In this document: piece after piece, positions 26,332-34,991 of the stretch
How positions within the stretch are numbered: position 1 is the stretch's first letter
Layout of the letters: each line of letters starts with the position of its first letter
NCBI RefSeq assembly: GCF_023284065.1
Contig: NZ_JAKIKP010000017.1
Location: 22,912-86,911 of the forward strand
Source of the DNA: Shewanella gaetbuli
GTDB taxonomy: Bacteria; Pseudomonadota; Gammaproteobacteria; Enterobacterales; Shewanellaceae
Reading direction: 5' to 3'
Length of the DNA: 64,000 nt
Notes under the pieces: generated by a model
Database searches by the model: none
Seen by the model: the letters and a program-made list of their open reading frames with translations, nothing else
Told to the model about the DNA's origin: nothing
Made by a program: the position numbers and the translations under genes

Positions 26332-26709
26332 CTACTTTATAAACCTGATCGTCAGCGGGTATTTGTAGGCCGTGCCTTCTGATGCCTTAATAATTGCAAT
26401 AATGGTACAAATAATATCCACCAAGGCAATGACGCCTACCAATATAAATCCAATACCAACGAACATCAGTAAAAATGAAATACAGGCATAAATAAACAAG
26501 CTGATTTTAAAGTTTACGCAATTTTTACCGCACTCATTGGCAAATTCAAATTCATCTCGTTTCATTAACCACACAATTAGTGGTCCTAGAATACTGCCCA
26601 TAGGAATAATGTACCCAGCAAAACTTGAGGCGTAAATTAACACGCCCATATTACGCGCTTCTTTACTGGGTGTATCATCAACAGTTTCAGGGGTTGAAGT
26701 CGGCTCCAT
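26332..26709 (-). CDS. DUF4870 membrane protein
   Basis: The 125-residue protein has a polar N-terminus of about 20 residues and three hydrophobic segments. GVLIYASSFAGYIIPMGSILGPLIVWLMKR and the FEFANECGKNCVNF linker match the DUF4870 family of small inner-membrane proteins with unknown function. In this family the second half usually packs as a helical hairpin. A Shine-Dalgarno-like AAGGAACTC precedes the ATG. Confidence 0.8.
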   Translation of the reverse strand: MEPTSTPETVDDTPSKEARNMGVLIYASSFAGYIIPMGSILGPLIVWLMKRDEFEFANECGKNCVNFKISLFIYACISFLLMFVGIGFILVGVIALVDIICTIIAIIKASEGTAYKYPLTIRFIK

Positions 26710-26762
26710 TCGAGTTCCTTTTTGATTATTATTAAAGTTTATATCGTCATGTATGACAGCGG

Positions 26763-27449
26763 TTATTTACCATATAAGCGCATTTGCCAATCTTCAATCA
26801 CATTAAATTGAAGACGACGAGTTAATGAGTTAACCCAAGATTGAGCCAGCCCGGGGCAATTGAGTAAATATTGGTATTGTTGTGCATCGAATTCTGCTAA
26901 AAAATAAATTTCCATCGCCTTGGCGATGCTGATGTCAGATGAACGCTCAATTAAAAATAGACTATCTTGCTGATGAATATCACCTTCAGACAACACCTTA
27001 TAAAACCAGCCACACATTTTGCTTTGTTGCATGGCTAAGGCAAACTCTGGGTGGCCAAACTGTAAATTAAGCTTAAAACAAGGAGAGCGAGGCTGGGTGA
27101 CTTGAACAGTAACATCACCAATTTGATAGATATCGCCAATATTGACCTGAGACTCATTTAAACCAACGGTGCTGATGTTTTCCCCCATGGCAGGAGCATC
27201 TTTAAATGAGGACATTAAATCCCAACGACGATACTGACCATAGTGCTCACGTGGAAAATGATGAATCACTCTATCTAAGCCACCATGATGCTTAGGATCT
27301 GCCTCTGCATTACCAATAATACGGTCAAATTGCACCGTTAGTTTATCTGTTTGATGCTTTTGATTAATGCTGCTGGCAACTTGATTGTGCATTTGCACTT
27401 CATCACCCAAGTACAATCCCGAAATTTGATTTACTACACAGTGGTTCAT
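26763..27449 (-). CDS. MOSC domain protein, YiiM type
   Basis: The 228-residue protein is a MOSC domain similar to E. coli YiiM. It has HHGGLDRVIHHFPREHY, MGENISTVGL and the QPRSPCFKL segment with the conserved Cys expected to bind the molybdenum cofactor. YiiM-type proteins reduce N-hydroxylated bases such as 6-N-hydroxylaminopurine. Its presence fits the Moco-rich neighbourhood. AAGGATG precedes the start. Confidence 0.85.
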   Translation of the reverse strand: MNHCVVNQISGLYLGDEVQMHNQVASSINQKHQTDKLTVQFDRIIGNAEADPKHHGGLDRVIHHFPREHYGQYRRWDLMSSFKDAPAMGENISTVGLNESQVNIGDIYQIGDVTVQVTQPRSPCFKLNLQFGHPEFALAMQQSKMCGWFYKVLSEGDIHQQDSLFLIERSSDISIAKAMEIYFLAEFDAQQYQYLLNCPGLAQSWVNSLTRRLQFNVIEDWQMRLYGK

Positions 27450-27550
27450 TAATTACATCCTTGAAAACATGAGCATTCTTGTTCGGGTTTAGGGTTAACC
27501 GGAATACTTTTAAAGGCTTAGATGAATCAAGTTACCTAAATTAAAACCAA

Positions 27551-27582
27551 AAAGAAAGCCTTACTGGGGGAGCAGTAAGGCC
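27551..27582 (-). terminator. Intrinsic terminator on minus strand
   Basis: GCCTTACTG (27558-27566) pairs with CAGTAAGGC (27573-27581); on the minus strand the stem is followed by CTTTCTTTTT. It is about 150 bases past the stop of the PfkB-family kinase gene and would end that transcript before the MOSC gene. I see no other feature in the 27450-27734 gap. Confidence 0.7.
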
Positions 27583-27734
27583 AAAATATAAACGGGGAGT
27601 TCAAGCTAAATTGCATAGAGTCGAACGGATAACGCATTAACGCTCAATGAAAGCTGGGGAGCAATCATCTACCGCAAAAATAATAACGCCACACTATGAC
27701 AATGAAATGACAATTCAAGCTAAATAGTCTGAAT

Positions 27735-28577
27735 TCAGGATAAATACTGTTTTAACTTATCGCCCGGCACCGAACTTGGAGTTGCCACAGCAAAAGCTGC
27801 CCACTTCGCGCCTTCTTTCATCGCTTGGGTAATTGTAAATCCATTGCAAAGCCCATGAATAACGCCTGCGGCATAGTTATCGCCCGCACCAGTAGTATCA
27901 ACGACTTCAGTTGTCTCAGCTAAAACATGTTGTTCACTGCTGGATTGATAAACGGTAGAGCCATGCTCACCATCTGTCACAATAAATGCCTGTAAATTAT
28001 CCCCTGCTATAGATTGAGCAAATTGCCACGGCGCTTGGTTACACCGTCCCTGCATATCTGTTTTTGAAGCAATTAATATATGGCAGGGTCTTGGGCGTTC
28101 GTCTTTCGCTAATTGGGCTACCACTAAGGTTTCTGATTGGCTCATGGCCGCTAATGCCCACTCATCAGCGCCTTGTGCCGAGGTATTAATGTAAAAGGCA
28201 TCCCACTTTTGCCATTGTGGTTGTTGTTGCAAGGTGAATAGGGGTCTTTGAGGTCGAATAATAGTGCGTTCACCATCGGGGGTCATCACAAGTAGCATTT
28301 CACAAGTGTTGCCCTCAAATCGTTGCACCATGCGGCAATCTAATCCTTGGGTACTGGCTTGAGCCACAATCCAGTCGCCAATGTCATCAGTGCCGACTTG
28401 ACTCACTAACGACACTTGATGCCCTGCCCAAACTAAACCTAATCCGGTATTGGCTCCACCGCCTCCTAAACGCAAACCGCCGTCTTGATAATGAAAGCGT
28501 CCACCTGAATGCAACGGTTTATCAAGCTGAAAAATACGATCACAATTGATATTCGCCAGTAATAATATATTCGCCAT
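27735..28577 (-). CDS. PfkB-family carbohydrate kinase
   Basis: The 280-residue protein is a ribokinase-like sugar or nucleoside kinase. The N-terminal GGRFHYQDGGLRLGGGGANTGLG carries the first PfkB signature, and VVDTTGAGDNYAAG near the C-terminus is the second, with catalytic Asp and anion-hole GAGD. The substrate cannot be predicted. It lies 95 bases after a HemN-like gene on the same strand, separated by a terminator. Confidence 0.85.
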   Translation of the reverse strand: MANILLLANINCDRIFQLDKPLHSGGRFHYQDGGLRLGGGGANTGLGLVWAGHQVSLVSQVGTDDIGDWIVAQASTQGLDCRMVQRFEGNTCEMLLVMTPDGERTIIRPQRPLFTLQQQPQWQKWDAFYINTSAQGADEWALAAMSQSETLVVAQLAKDERPRPCHILIASKTDMQGRCNQAPWQFAQSIAGDNLQAFIVTDGEHGSTVYQSSSEQHVLAETTEVVDTTGAGDNYAAGVIHGLCNGFTITQAMKEGAKWAAFAVATPSSVPGDKLKQYLS

Positions 28578-28623
28578 AATGAATCTATAGTCTTTTTATT
28601 TGATGATTTAAGATTACGCTTTA

Positions 28624-28657
28624 TAAAAAAAACGGCAACCTTAGTTACCGTTTTTTC
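28624..28657 (-). terminator. Intrinsic terminator after HemN-like gene
   Basis: ACGGCAAC pairs with GTTACCGT (one C-A mismatch) around CTTA or TAAG, flanked by long A and T runs. On the minus strand the T run follows the stem, ending the transcript of the gene at 28673. Confidence 0.7.
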
Positions 28658-28672
28658 CATTTTTTATGATGT

Positions 28673-30010
28673 TTACATATCTGTATCAGTAAGCGGCTTA
28701 CGTAATTGCGCACGCACATTATCCATTCCGGAATAGAACTCTTTCATCATTAACAGTCCCATCATTTTGCCGTTGTCAGTGATGATCAATCGGTCTGGGT
28801 TAACCGGGTCATTCTTGATAGCGCCAATGGCTTTCATTGAACTCATTTCTTTAAACAATGCGGTGTCAAGGTTCACCCCAAACTCATCGCGAAAATACTT
28901 ACGAGACAAGCGCCCCGAAAACATCCCCAATAAAAAGCGATACTGCATCACTTCTTTCTTTTGATAAAGCTTTTGCTGCTCAACCGCCATACGGCCTTGC
29001 GCGATACGCTCTTGGTACTTCTTCAATGAGAAAGTATTCACGTATAAGGTGTCGTTTAAAAAACTAAATGAACCTGAGCCAACACCAAGATATTCATCAT
29101 GATCAATAACGTATTCATCAAATCCTTCATCATTGGTTTTGCCAAAAGCCCAAGCCGACAATTGCGTATATTGGCCGGTTAACTTATTCAAAATCTGACG
29201 ATACTGATTAATCATTTCACCGTGGGGTGCTGCTAAAGTGCCTTTAACACTTTTTCGTGTTTGATGAGTAATCATTAACGGGTAAGTGGTAATTTGTCTT
29301 GGGTCGAGCTTTGAGGCCATTTCAAGATCAGCCTGAATAACGTCTTCAGTTTGTCCTTTGAAACCAAAAATCAAATCGACATTGATGATTGGAAATAACT
29401 CTTTAGCCGCCATGATGCGGTCGAAGGTTTGTTGGCCAGTACCAAACTTGTCTAAACGATCGGTCATTTTTAAAATGCCGTCATCAAAACTTTGAACGCC
29501 GATAGACATTCTATCTACCAAGCCTTTTAATTGCTTAAATTCAGGGTTAGCCAAATGTTGAGGATCAGACTCACAAGAGACTTCTTTAATATCTGGAAAT
29601 AAGGTTTTAGCATGTTCAATTGTGCGAGCTAACTCATCTTCTAACACCGTCGTGGTGCCACCGCCGATATACATTGAGTCAAACTGATAGCCTAAATCTT
29701 TGGCCATCTGCATTTCTTTACGCAAAGCAACAAAATACTCGCGGGCTTTATCTTCACGGAATAAAAATCGGTGGAAAGTACAGAATGAACACAAGGTGTG
29801 ACAAAACGGAATGTGGGCATAAAGCATGTACTTACGCCCTTCAACAGGTTTTGGCATTCGATCTGTAGAAATAGTATCTAGGCGGAGGTTTTTATCTACA
29901 TAAAACTGCATCACCTTTTCCATTGAGCTTACCATCCAATTTGGGACAGTAATATTTGATTGATAAGGTTCAATCAATGCATCAGTGGTAGGTTGAATAA
30001 TTGAAGACAT
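28673..30010 (-). CDS. HemN/HemW-family radical SAM protein
   Basis: The 445-residue protein has the radical SAM cluster motif C70xxxC74xxC77 (HIPFCHTLCSFC), the GGGTTTVLEDEL segment, ESDPQHL, SIGVQSFDDG and INVDLIFGF, all typical of the coproporphyrinogen dehydrogenase-like group. It lacks the extra Cys of the HemN CxxxCxxCxC motif, so it is not a canonical HemN; a canonical one is at 55035. HemW-like haem chaperone or a HutW-like haem-degrading enzyme are candidates, but the N-terminal 50 residues do not let me choose. No haem transporter genes are adjacent. Confidence 0.75.
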   Translation of the reverse strand: MSSIIQPTTDALIEPYQSNITVPNWMVSSMEKVMQFYVDKNLRLDTISTDRMPKPVEGRKYMLYAHIPFCHTLCSFCTFHRFLFREDKAREYFVALRKEMQMAKDLGYQFDSMYIGGGTTTVLEDELARTIEHAKTLFPDIKEVSCESDPQHLANPEFKQLKGLVDRMSIGVQSFDDGILKMTDRLDKFGTGQQTFDRIMAAKELFPIINVDLIFGFKGQTEDVIQADLEMASKLDPRQITTYPLMITHQTRKSVKGTLAAPHGEMINQYRQILNKLTGQYTQLSAWAFGKTNDEGFDEYVIDHDEYLGVGSGSFSFLNDTLYVNTFSLKKYQERIAQGRMAVEQQKLYQKKEVMQYRFLLGMFSGRLSRKYFRDEFGVNLDTALFKEMSSMKAIGAIKNDPVNPDRLIITDNGKMMGLLMMKEFYSGMDNVRAQLRKPLTDTDM

Positions 30011-30234
30011 AAATAATCCTATAACGAGGCCTTGATAGTAAAATCATTGATTACAAAGCAATAAAAAGAGGCTTAACTAAAAAGCAGAAATGTGAAAGTA
30101 CCACTTTAAATATAAATAAAGTGTGAGCTCAACAATGGATACGCAATCTAACAAAAAAATCACCGTTCAATTGTTAAACAGATCATACTTTAGCAATTAA
30201 TAATGTAATCCTAGCTCATTTTTAGTTAAACCTG

Positions 30235-30600
30235 TTAACGAGCCGACACCAACTCAAAACGGATCATAAAAAGTGGTGGCTGATTAGGATAAACCTTATT
30301 GATTAATTGCTTGAGCTCATTTAAAGGTAAACTTTCTTGCTCAGCATGGTATTCATTTATGTCGTCAAACGCCAACGGTTCAACCGATAATATGCGAATA
30401 TCGCAGACTTTTTGGTTGGTCTCAAGCGTGAACACTTCAACCTGTGTACCGGGTTGATAATGGCTCTCTGATTCATCACGAATGGTAATGGTTTTTTTAG
30501 CCGATTTAATTAATGGTGTTAAAAACTCAAAAAAGGTAATGGTGGTGGGTACTGTAGAATTTGATATTGGCGATATGGGAGTTTTTGGAGTGGTGTGCAT
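30235..30600 (-). CDS. yqfB: ASCH-domain protein YqfB (N4-acetylcytidine amidohydrolase)
   Basis: The product of about 121 residues contains TITFFEFLTPLI, KTITIRDESESHYQPG and EYHAEQESLPLNELKQLI, near-identical in pattern to E. coli YqfB, an ASCH protein that hydrolyses N4-acetylcytidine. I start at the ATG at 30600 because GAGG lies 5 bases upstream; an ATG at 30615 abuts the inverted repeat. The N-terminal 20 residues, rich in Thr, Pro and Ser, are an extension over E. coli. Confidence 0.88.
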   Translation of the reverse strand: MHTTPKTPISPISNSTVPTTITFFEFLTPLIKSAKKTITIRDESESHYQPGTQVEVFTLETNQKVCDIRILSVEPLAFDDINEYHAEQESLPLNELKQLINKVYPNQPPLFMIRFELVSAR

Positions 30601-30616
30601 GCTCGCCTCATTCATT

Positions 30617-30665
30617 ATTGGCCAGTATAATATTGCCTTGGCCAGTCAATATTATACTGGCCAAT
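30617..30665. promoter_or_regulatory. Perfect 19-bp inverted repeat before yqfB
   Basis: ATTGGCCAGTATAATATTG (30617-30635) and its exact complement (30647-30665) flank an 11-nt spacer that contains another TTGGCCAGT start. The unit lies between the CBS gene stop and the yqfB start. It has no T run, so an operator for a dimeric repressor or an mRNA stem-loop is more likely than a terminator. Confidence 0.6.
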
Positions 30666-30677
30666 AGCAAAAGAATC

Positions 30678-31238
30678 TTAGTGTGATGCTGAGTAAAGCT
30701 TGCCAAACGAGGGTTGCTGATTAATTTCAACCGACACATAAAGCTTACGTTGAACATCATTTGCTGCAATAAGTCCTCTGATATGGTGAGTATCACGATC
30801 AACCACTAACACATGTTGCAAGCCACTTTCTTGTAACGTTGCCACAATATCACGCACCTTGGCTTTTTCCAGTTGCTTATAATCTAATGCTAATAATGAC
30901 TCTCTAGGTATCATCACTTCCGTCACTAACAACTCATTAATGGTGACATGGTTTTCTTTCGCTTTAACAAGCAGTTTACGCTGCAAAAGTTCTTGTTCAG
31001 TAATGACACCAACAAATTGATCATTTTTATCAACCACGAGTCTCATGTCTGAGTGAGTATGCTCCATTATTTTTAGCGTTCCAACTGCCGTAGTAGAGGT
31101 ATCAACAACAATCGGTCTTGAGGTATCAAAGTCAGTGAATAGCTCTAATGCACTAGCATCTAAATAAGACTGACAAGGTTTACTAGACCATAAAAGGTGA
31201 TCCACTGGGGCGGTGCTAAAAAGTTCTAAATTACGCAT
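30678..31238 (-). CDS. CBS-domain protein
   Basis: The product of 186 residues carries a CBS pair: residues around 45-100 (RPIVVDTSTTAVGTLKIM, LVVDKNDQFVGVITEQEL) and around 105-170 (VTEVMIPRE, LVVDRDTHHIRGLIAANDV). CBS pairs usually bind adenosine nucleotides and regulate a partner, which is not apparent here. I start at the ATG at 31238 with TTGGAGA upstream rather than the TTG at 31250. Confidence 0.8.
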   Translation of the reverse strand: MRNLELFSTAPVDHLLWSSKPCQSYLDASALELFTDFDTSRPIVVDTSTTAVGTLKIMEHTHSDMRLVVDKNDQFVGVITEQELLQRKLLVKAKENHVTINELLVTEVMIPRESLLALDYKQLEKAKVRDIVATLQESGLQHVLVVDRDTHHIRGLIAANDVQRKLYVSVEINQQPSFGKLYSASH

Positions 31239-31550
31239 GATTATCTCCAATAAATTAACTAAGAGATTAGGGCACTGAATTTAACTAAGACTCGTTTGTG
31301 GGTAAGACTTACTTTCAGAAATGGTGCCTTGATAGGGGGCTATCTGCATCAAAACCATAACCTGATGAGTTCACTTTGCGCCTCCCTCAACACGATTGCA
31401 ACGACTTATTCCTTAATTAAACCTTAATTAATTATGGTAAATTTTTAAGCGCTAGTGTTGTTTTTTTGTAACCTCACGGTGAAAACCTTACCTTGCACGC
31501 CTCAGTCAAAGCGAGCATAAACCCAATAAAATCAAAGCAATGAACCGGTG
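31239..31550. other. Intergenic region upstream of CBS gene
   Basis: About 310 bases between the 3' end of the AraC-type gene and the CBS gene, both on the minus strand. It must hold the CBS promoter. I see AT-rich runs around 31410-31470 but no ORF, clear terminator or repeat. Confidence 0.4.
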
Positions 31551-32426
31551 TTACATGAATTGTTTGGCGCACTCTGCAGGGTTTTGGTTGAAGTAACGTT
31601 TAAATTCTCGACTAAATTGAGCGCTACTTTCATAACCCACAACGGTCGCCACTTCTTTGACTTTAAGACGCTGAGCTTGCAATAACTCTTTCGCTCGAGT
31701 TAAGCGAATTTTCTTAAGATATTGAATCGGTGAAGAAGCGGTAACTTCTTTGAAACAACGATGAAACGCTGAAGGGCTCATATTAACCAAGCTAGCCAAT
31801 CCATCGACTTCAATTGATTCAGAGTAGTTTTTATGAATAAAGCTCAATGCTTTTTCAATTCTTGATAAACGTGTATGGCTTAATGATAAAGCAAATAACG
31901 GTGCGGCATTTGGGCTATCAAGTAAACGGTATAAAATTTCAAGCACCAAAGCCTCCCCCATAACTTTTGCTTCCAACGGTGTCTGTAGGGCTTGCAAAAG
32001 TCGAATCACACTGCAATCTAAATCACTGGTTGTCGGGGTAATAAAATAGCCTGCTTGTCTTGAGTCGTTAACATCGTTTGGCAATTTATGATGCTCATCC
32101 AGTACGCGCACTAAGTGGTTCAATTGCACTAAATTAATATCCACCATCATAACGAGAACGGGCTCTTCTGGGGATGCAAAGGTTTCACACTCCACAGGAA
32201 GCGGCACGGTCATCACCAGTGCATTTTGCCTATCATAATCAAATGTTTGATTGTCTAAATACAGACGTTTTTTACCTTGCCCCACAAACAACACCCCTTG
32301 GGAATAACACATCGGCCCACGAGCACCATATTGCGAACCTTTAAATACATTTACTCCAGGCAAAAAGGTGTTATTCATGCCTTCTTTAGGGGCGAGTTGA
32401 GCCATTAAACTTGCAATTTCTGACAT
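31551..32426 (-). CDS. yqhC: AraC-family regulator, YqhC-like
   Basis: The 291-residue protein has an N-terminal cupin-like sensor domain (GARGPMCYSQGVLFVGQGKKRLYL) of the AraC_N type and two C-terminal helix-turn-helix motifs (VDGLASLVNMSPSAFHRCFKEV and VKEVATVVGYESSAQFSREFKRYF). In E. coli the same family member, YqhC, activates yqhD in response to reactive aldehydes. Here it is divergent from a yqhD homologue 275 bases away, which supports the same pairing. The ATG at 32426 is preferred over a longer frame. Confidence 0.85.
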   Translation of the reverse strand: MSEIASLMAQLAPKEGMNNTFLPGVNVFKGSQYGARGPMCYSQGVLFVGQGKKRLYLDNQTFDYDRQNALVMTVPLPVECETFASPEEPVLVMMVDINLVQLNHLVRVLDEHHKLPNDVNDSRQAGYFITPTTSDLDCSVIRLLQALQTPLEAKVMGEALVLEILYRLLDSPNAAPLFALSLSHTRLSRIEKALSFIHKNYSESIEVDGLASLVNMSPSAFHRCFKEVTASSPIQYLKKIRLTRAKELLQAQRLKVKEVATVVGYESSAQFSREFKRYFNQNPAECAKQFM

Positions 32427-32599
32427 AGTAATACTCTTCGATTTAGCGGTAATAATTGATACAGCAATCAATTCAGCAAATAGAACAATAACACACAAAA
32501 AGCAGAAAAAAGCATAGATAAATCCATAAACATTTTAAAAAAAACAAAATAAAGCAGGAATAGGCATCAAGCAAGTAGTTATAGGTATGTTTATTTAAT

Positions 32600-32624
32600 G
32601 ATAGAGGTTTATCATAGCTCTATC
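32600..32624. promoter_or_regulatory. Candidate operator in yqhC-yqhD intergenic region
   Basis: GATAGAG (32600-32606) and CTCTATC (32618-32624) form a 7-bp inverted repeat with an 11-nt spacer, about 80-100 bases before the yqhD ATG. The place suits an activator site, possibly for the YqhC-like protein. Confidence 0.35.
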
Positions 32625-32701
32625 GGCCATTACTGCTTTTTATGGCGTTCCAATTGATATAACCAATAACGACGTTTATTGACTTAACCCAAGGTGAAAT
32701 T

Positions 32702-33865
32702 ATGCAAAACTTTAATTACCGTAACCCGACCCATATTGTGTTTGGTCAAGATAGAATTGAAGAGCTAGCCACACTTATTCCTGCAAATGCTCGGGTACTC
32801 ATTACTTATGGCGGAGGCAGCGTCGTTCGTTTTGGCACCTTAGACAAAGTTAAAGCGGCTTTAGGTGATCGCACCGTATTCGAATTTGGCGGTATAGAAG
32901 CTAACCCCAAGTTTGATACATTAATGCAAGCGGTAAGCGTTGCTAGAGACAACCAAGTCGACTTCTTACTTGCAGTAGGCGGTGGCTCAGTAATGGATGG
33001 GACTAAATTTATCTCATTAGCCATTCAATACGACCAAGATGAAGCGAATTTATTAAAGTACGGCTTTACACCAGTACCTGTAGAGTCAGATAAGGTTATT
33101 CCGCTAGGCGTCATTGCAACCTTACCGGCAACCGGTTCAGAAATGAACGCCTTCGCCGTGGTTAGTTATCAAGGGGGCAAGTTTCCTGTAAATCATCCGG
33201 CCATTTACCCAACATTTGCATTTCTTGACCCTAAATTAACCTTTAGCTTACCGAGTATTCAAGTGGCTAATGGTGTAGTGGATGCTTTTGTTCATGTACT
33301 CGAGCAATATGCAACTTACCCAGTAGATGCGCGCGTTCAAGATAGAATGGCTGAAGGCATTATGCGTACCTTAATTGAAATTGGCCCAATTACTGTTGCC
33401 GAGCCAACCAATTATGAAGCCCGAGCAAACTTAATGTGGAGTGCCACTTCAGCCTTAAATGGCATGATTGGTGTGGGCGTACCATTTGATTGGACTACCC
33501 ATATGATTGGCCATGAATTAACTGCGTTATTTAATATTGACCATGCTCAAACCTTAGCGGCGGTATTACCGTCAGTTTGGCGCGTACTCACTCCACAAAA
33601 ACACGCGAAGTTATTACAGTACGCTGAGCGTGTTTGGGATATTACCGAAGGCAGTGACGACGAACGCGTTGAGCAAGCAATTGCTAAAACCGAAGCATTT
33701 TTCCAGCAAGTAGGGCTAAAAACGTGCTTACGTGATCACGGTATCGAAAAGTCTCAACTTGATGATGTGATTAAAGCGCTTGAGGCGCATGGCATGACGG
33801 CCCTATCTGAAACGGGTAAAGTAGATCTGGCCATAAGTCGACAAATTCTAGAAATGGCTTGGTAA
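32702..33865 (+). CDS. yqhD: NADPH-dependent aldehyde reductase/alcohol dehydrogenase YqhD
   Basis: YqhD reduces toxic aldehydes with NADPH. The 387-residue protein starts MQNFNYRNPTHIVFG and has VLITYGGGSV, FGGIEANP, LLAVGGGSVMDGTKFI and TLPATGSEMNA. Metal ligands of the iron-containing alcohol dehydrogenase fold are in VVDAFVHVLEQY, MIGHELTAL and FNIDHAQTLA. Similarity to E. coli YqhD is extensive, extending through AERVWDITEGSDDERV. Regulation by the divergent YqhC-like gene is inferred. Confidence 0.93.
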   Translation: MQNFNYRNPTHIVFGQDRIEELATLIPANARVLITYGGGSVVRFGTLDKVKAALGDRTVFEFGGIEANPKFDTLMQAVSVARDNQVDFLLAVGGGSVMDGTKFISLAIQYDQDEANLLKYGFTPVPVESDKVIPLGVIATLPATGSEMNAFAVVSYQGGKFPVNHPAIYPTFAFLDPKLTFSLPSIQVANGVVDAFVHVLEQYATYPVDARVQDRMAEGIMRTLIEIGPITVAEPTNYEARANLMWSATSALNGMIGVGVPFDWTTHMIGHELTALFNIDHAQTLAAVLPSVWRVLTPQKHAKLLQYAERVWDITEGSDDERVEQAIAKTEAFFQQVGLKTCLRDHGIEKSQLDDVIKALEAHGMTALSETGKVDLAISRQILEMAW

Positions 33866-33868
33866 TAA

Positions 33869-33903
33869 AAAAACGCCTTGTGGAAAACCATAAGGCGTTT
33901 AAT
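33869..33903. terminator. Bidirectional terminator between yqhD and fdhC-1
   Basis: AAACGCCTT pairs with AAGGCGTTT around an inner GTGGAAAACCAT hairpin loop (33871-33900), with A and T tails on both sides. It follows the yqhD stop and lies 35 bases from the end of the convergent formate dehydrogenase operon. Confidence 0.8.
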
Positions 33904-33937
33904 CATTTGTAATAACTAAGCCAATATAAGCTTAGGC

Positions 33938-34915
33938 TTACTCTTTATACTTGAGGGTACCGTTTTCTTTAATTTCATCAAACCAAAGGTTGTGATGCTG
34001 GGTAGCCCAATTTTCATCACAATAGCCCGATACCATACACTCCATACCCCCTTCAGACATCACTGTTGCCATGAAGATATGTACGATTGAGAATGCAGTA
34101 ATAATAATGGCACTAACGGAATGAAGCACTAACGCAATTAAGCTAACGGTGCGGCTAGGTTCAAATACGTTAGGGAATAATAACAGCATTCCCGATGCTG
34201 AAATCACTAGGCCAAATAACGCAAAGGCCCAAAACCACATTTTTTCACCAGCGTTAGCAAAACCAGCATCAGGGTGCTTACCTTTAAATGGACCAAAGTT
34301 GATGTAACCACCGACAACCATCATCCATTTAAGATCATACATTTTAGGCATTTGGTTTTTAGCCCAAAGTACCGTCATTAACAACCAGCCAAGCATGAAT
34401 GGAATAGCCATGTAATCATGGATCAGCTTAGATGCATTAACTAAAGTAGCCCACACACCTTCACCGATATAAGGCTGGAAGAAAAAACGACCAGCAATCA
34501 GCACTAAGCCTGTCAAAATAAGCAACATACATGGAATCGCGCCTAACCAGTGAATCGACACGTCAAACTTTGACCAGCGATACACCATCTTGCCCGAAAA
34601 ACCACCATGCAACTTAGAAATGCCATTAATTTTAATGAACAGAATAAACACAATAATCATACCGAATAGCGCAGCCATTAATGCTGGCGCTAAAATATCA
34701 CTACGTAATTCAAATACACGCAGGTCATAGGTATTAATTAATTGGTTATGTGCTTCTCCAGTCGAAGTGGTCACACCTTGAGCGCCCTCTTTCACCTGCG
34801 CCCAAATTTGCCCTTCTGTTGCACCTTGCTCAACACTAGCGTCAGTATTAGCTAATGCTGTGACACTGAAAAACAAGGTAACTGCAACGGCCAAAGCCAT
34901 CAGTATTTTTTTCAT
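33938..34915 (-). CDS. fdhC: Formate dehydrogenase cytochrome b subunit, copy 1
   Basis: This is the membrane gamma subunit that passes electrons from formate to quinone. From the ATG at 34915 (AAGGAT upstream) it has a signal peptide ending near ALA|NT, a linker, and four membrane helices with His residues such as SIHWLGAIPC, KLIHDYMAIPF and LVLHSVSA/IVHIFMA as likely haem b ligands. The C-terminal SEGGMECMVSGYCDENWA is shared with copy 2. It is last in the operon fdhX-A-B-C, and a 10-bp stem-loop separates it from fdhB. Confidence 0.9.
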   Translation of the reverse strand: MKKILMALAVAVTLFFSVTALANTDASVEQGATEGQIWAQVKEGAQGVTTSTGEAHNQLINTYDLRVFELRSDILAPALMAALFGMIIVFILFIKINGISKLHGGFSGKMVYRWSKFDVSIHWLGAIPCMLLILTGLVLIAGRFFFQPYIGEGVWATLVNASKLIHDYMAIPFMLGWLLMTVLWAKNQMPKMYDLKWMMVVGGYINFGPFKGKHPDAGFANAGEKMWFWAFALFGLVISASGMLLLFPNVFEPSRTVSLIALVLHSVSAIIITAFSIVHIFMATVMSEGGMECMVSGYCDENWATQHHNLWFDEIKENGTLKYKE

Positions 34916-34934
34916 GTTACATCCTTTTGAGTCA

Positions 34935-34961
34935 CTAGGTGCTTGTACGCCAAGCACCTAG
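34935..34961 (-). other. Stem-loop in fdhB-fdhC gap, copy 1
   Basis: CTAGGTGCTT (34935-34944) and AAGCACCTAG (34952-34961) form a perfect 10-bp stem with a 7-nt loop. No T run follows. It lies in the 76-base gap between fdhB-1 and fdhC-1; the second operon has an unrelated stem in the same place. Confidence 0.65.
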
Positions 34962-34991
34962 ACACGCTACGGACTAACTCAACAACTTAGG

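Noticed and set aside
28673..30010. Annotation as hutW/chuW haem-degrading enzyme
   Set aside because: No haem uptake genes are adjacent and the N-terminus does not match what I remember of HutW, so only the family name is given.
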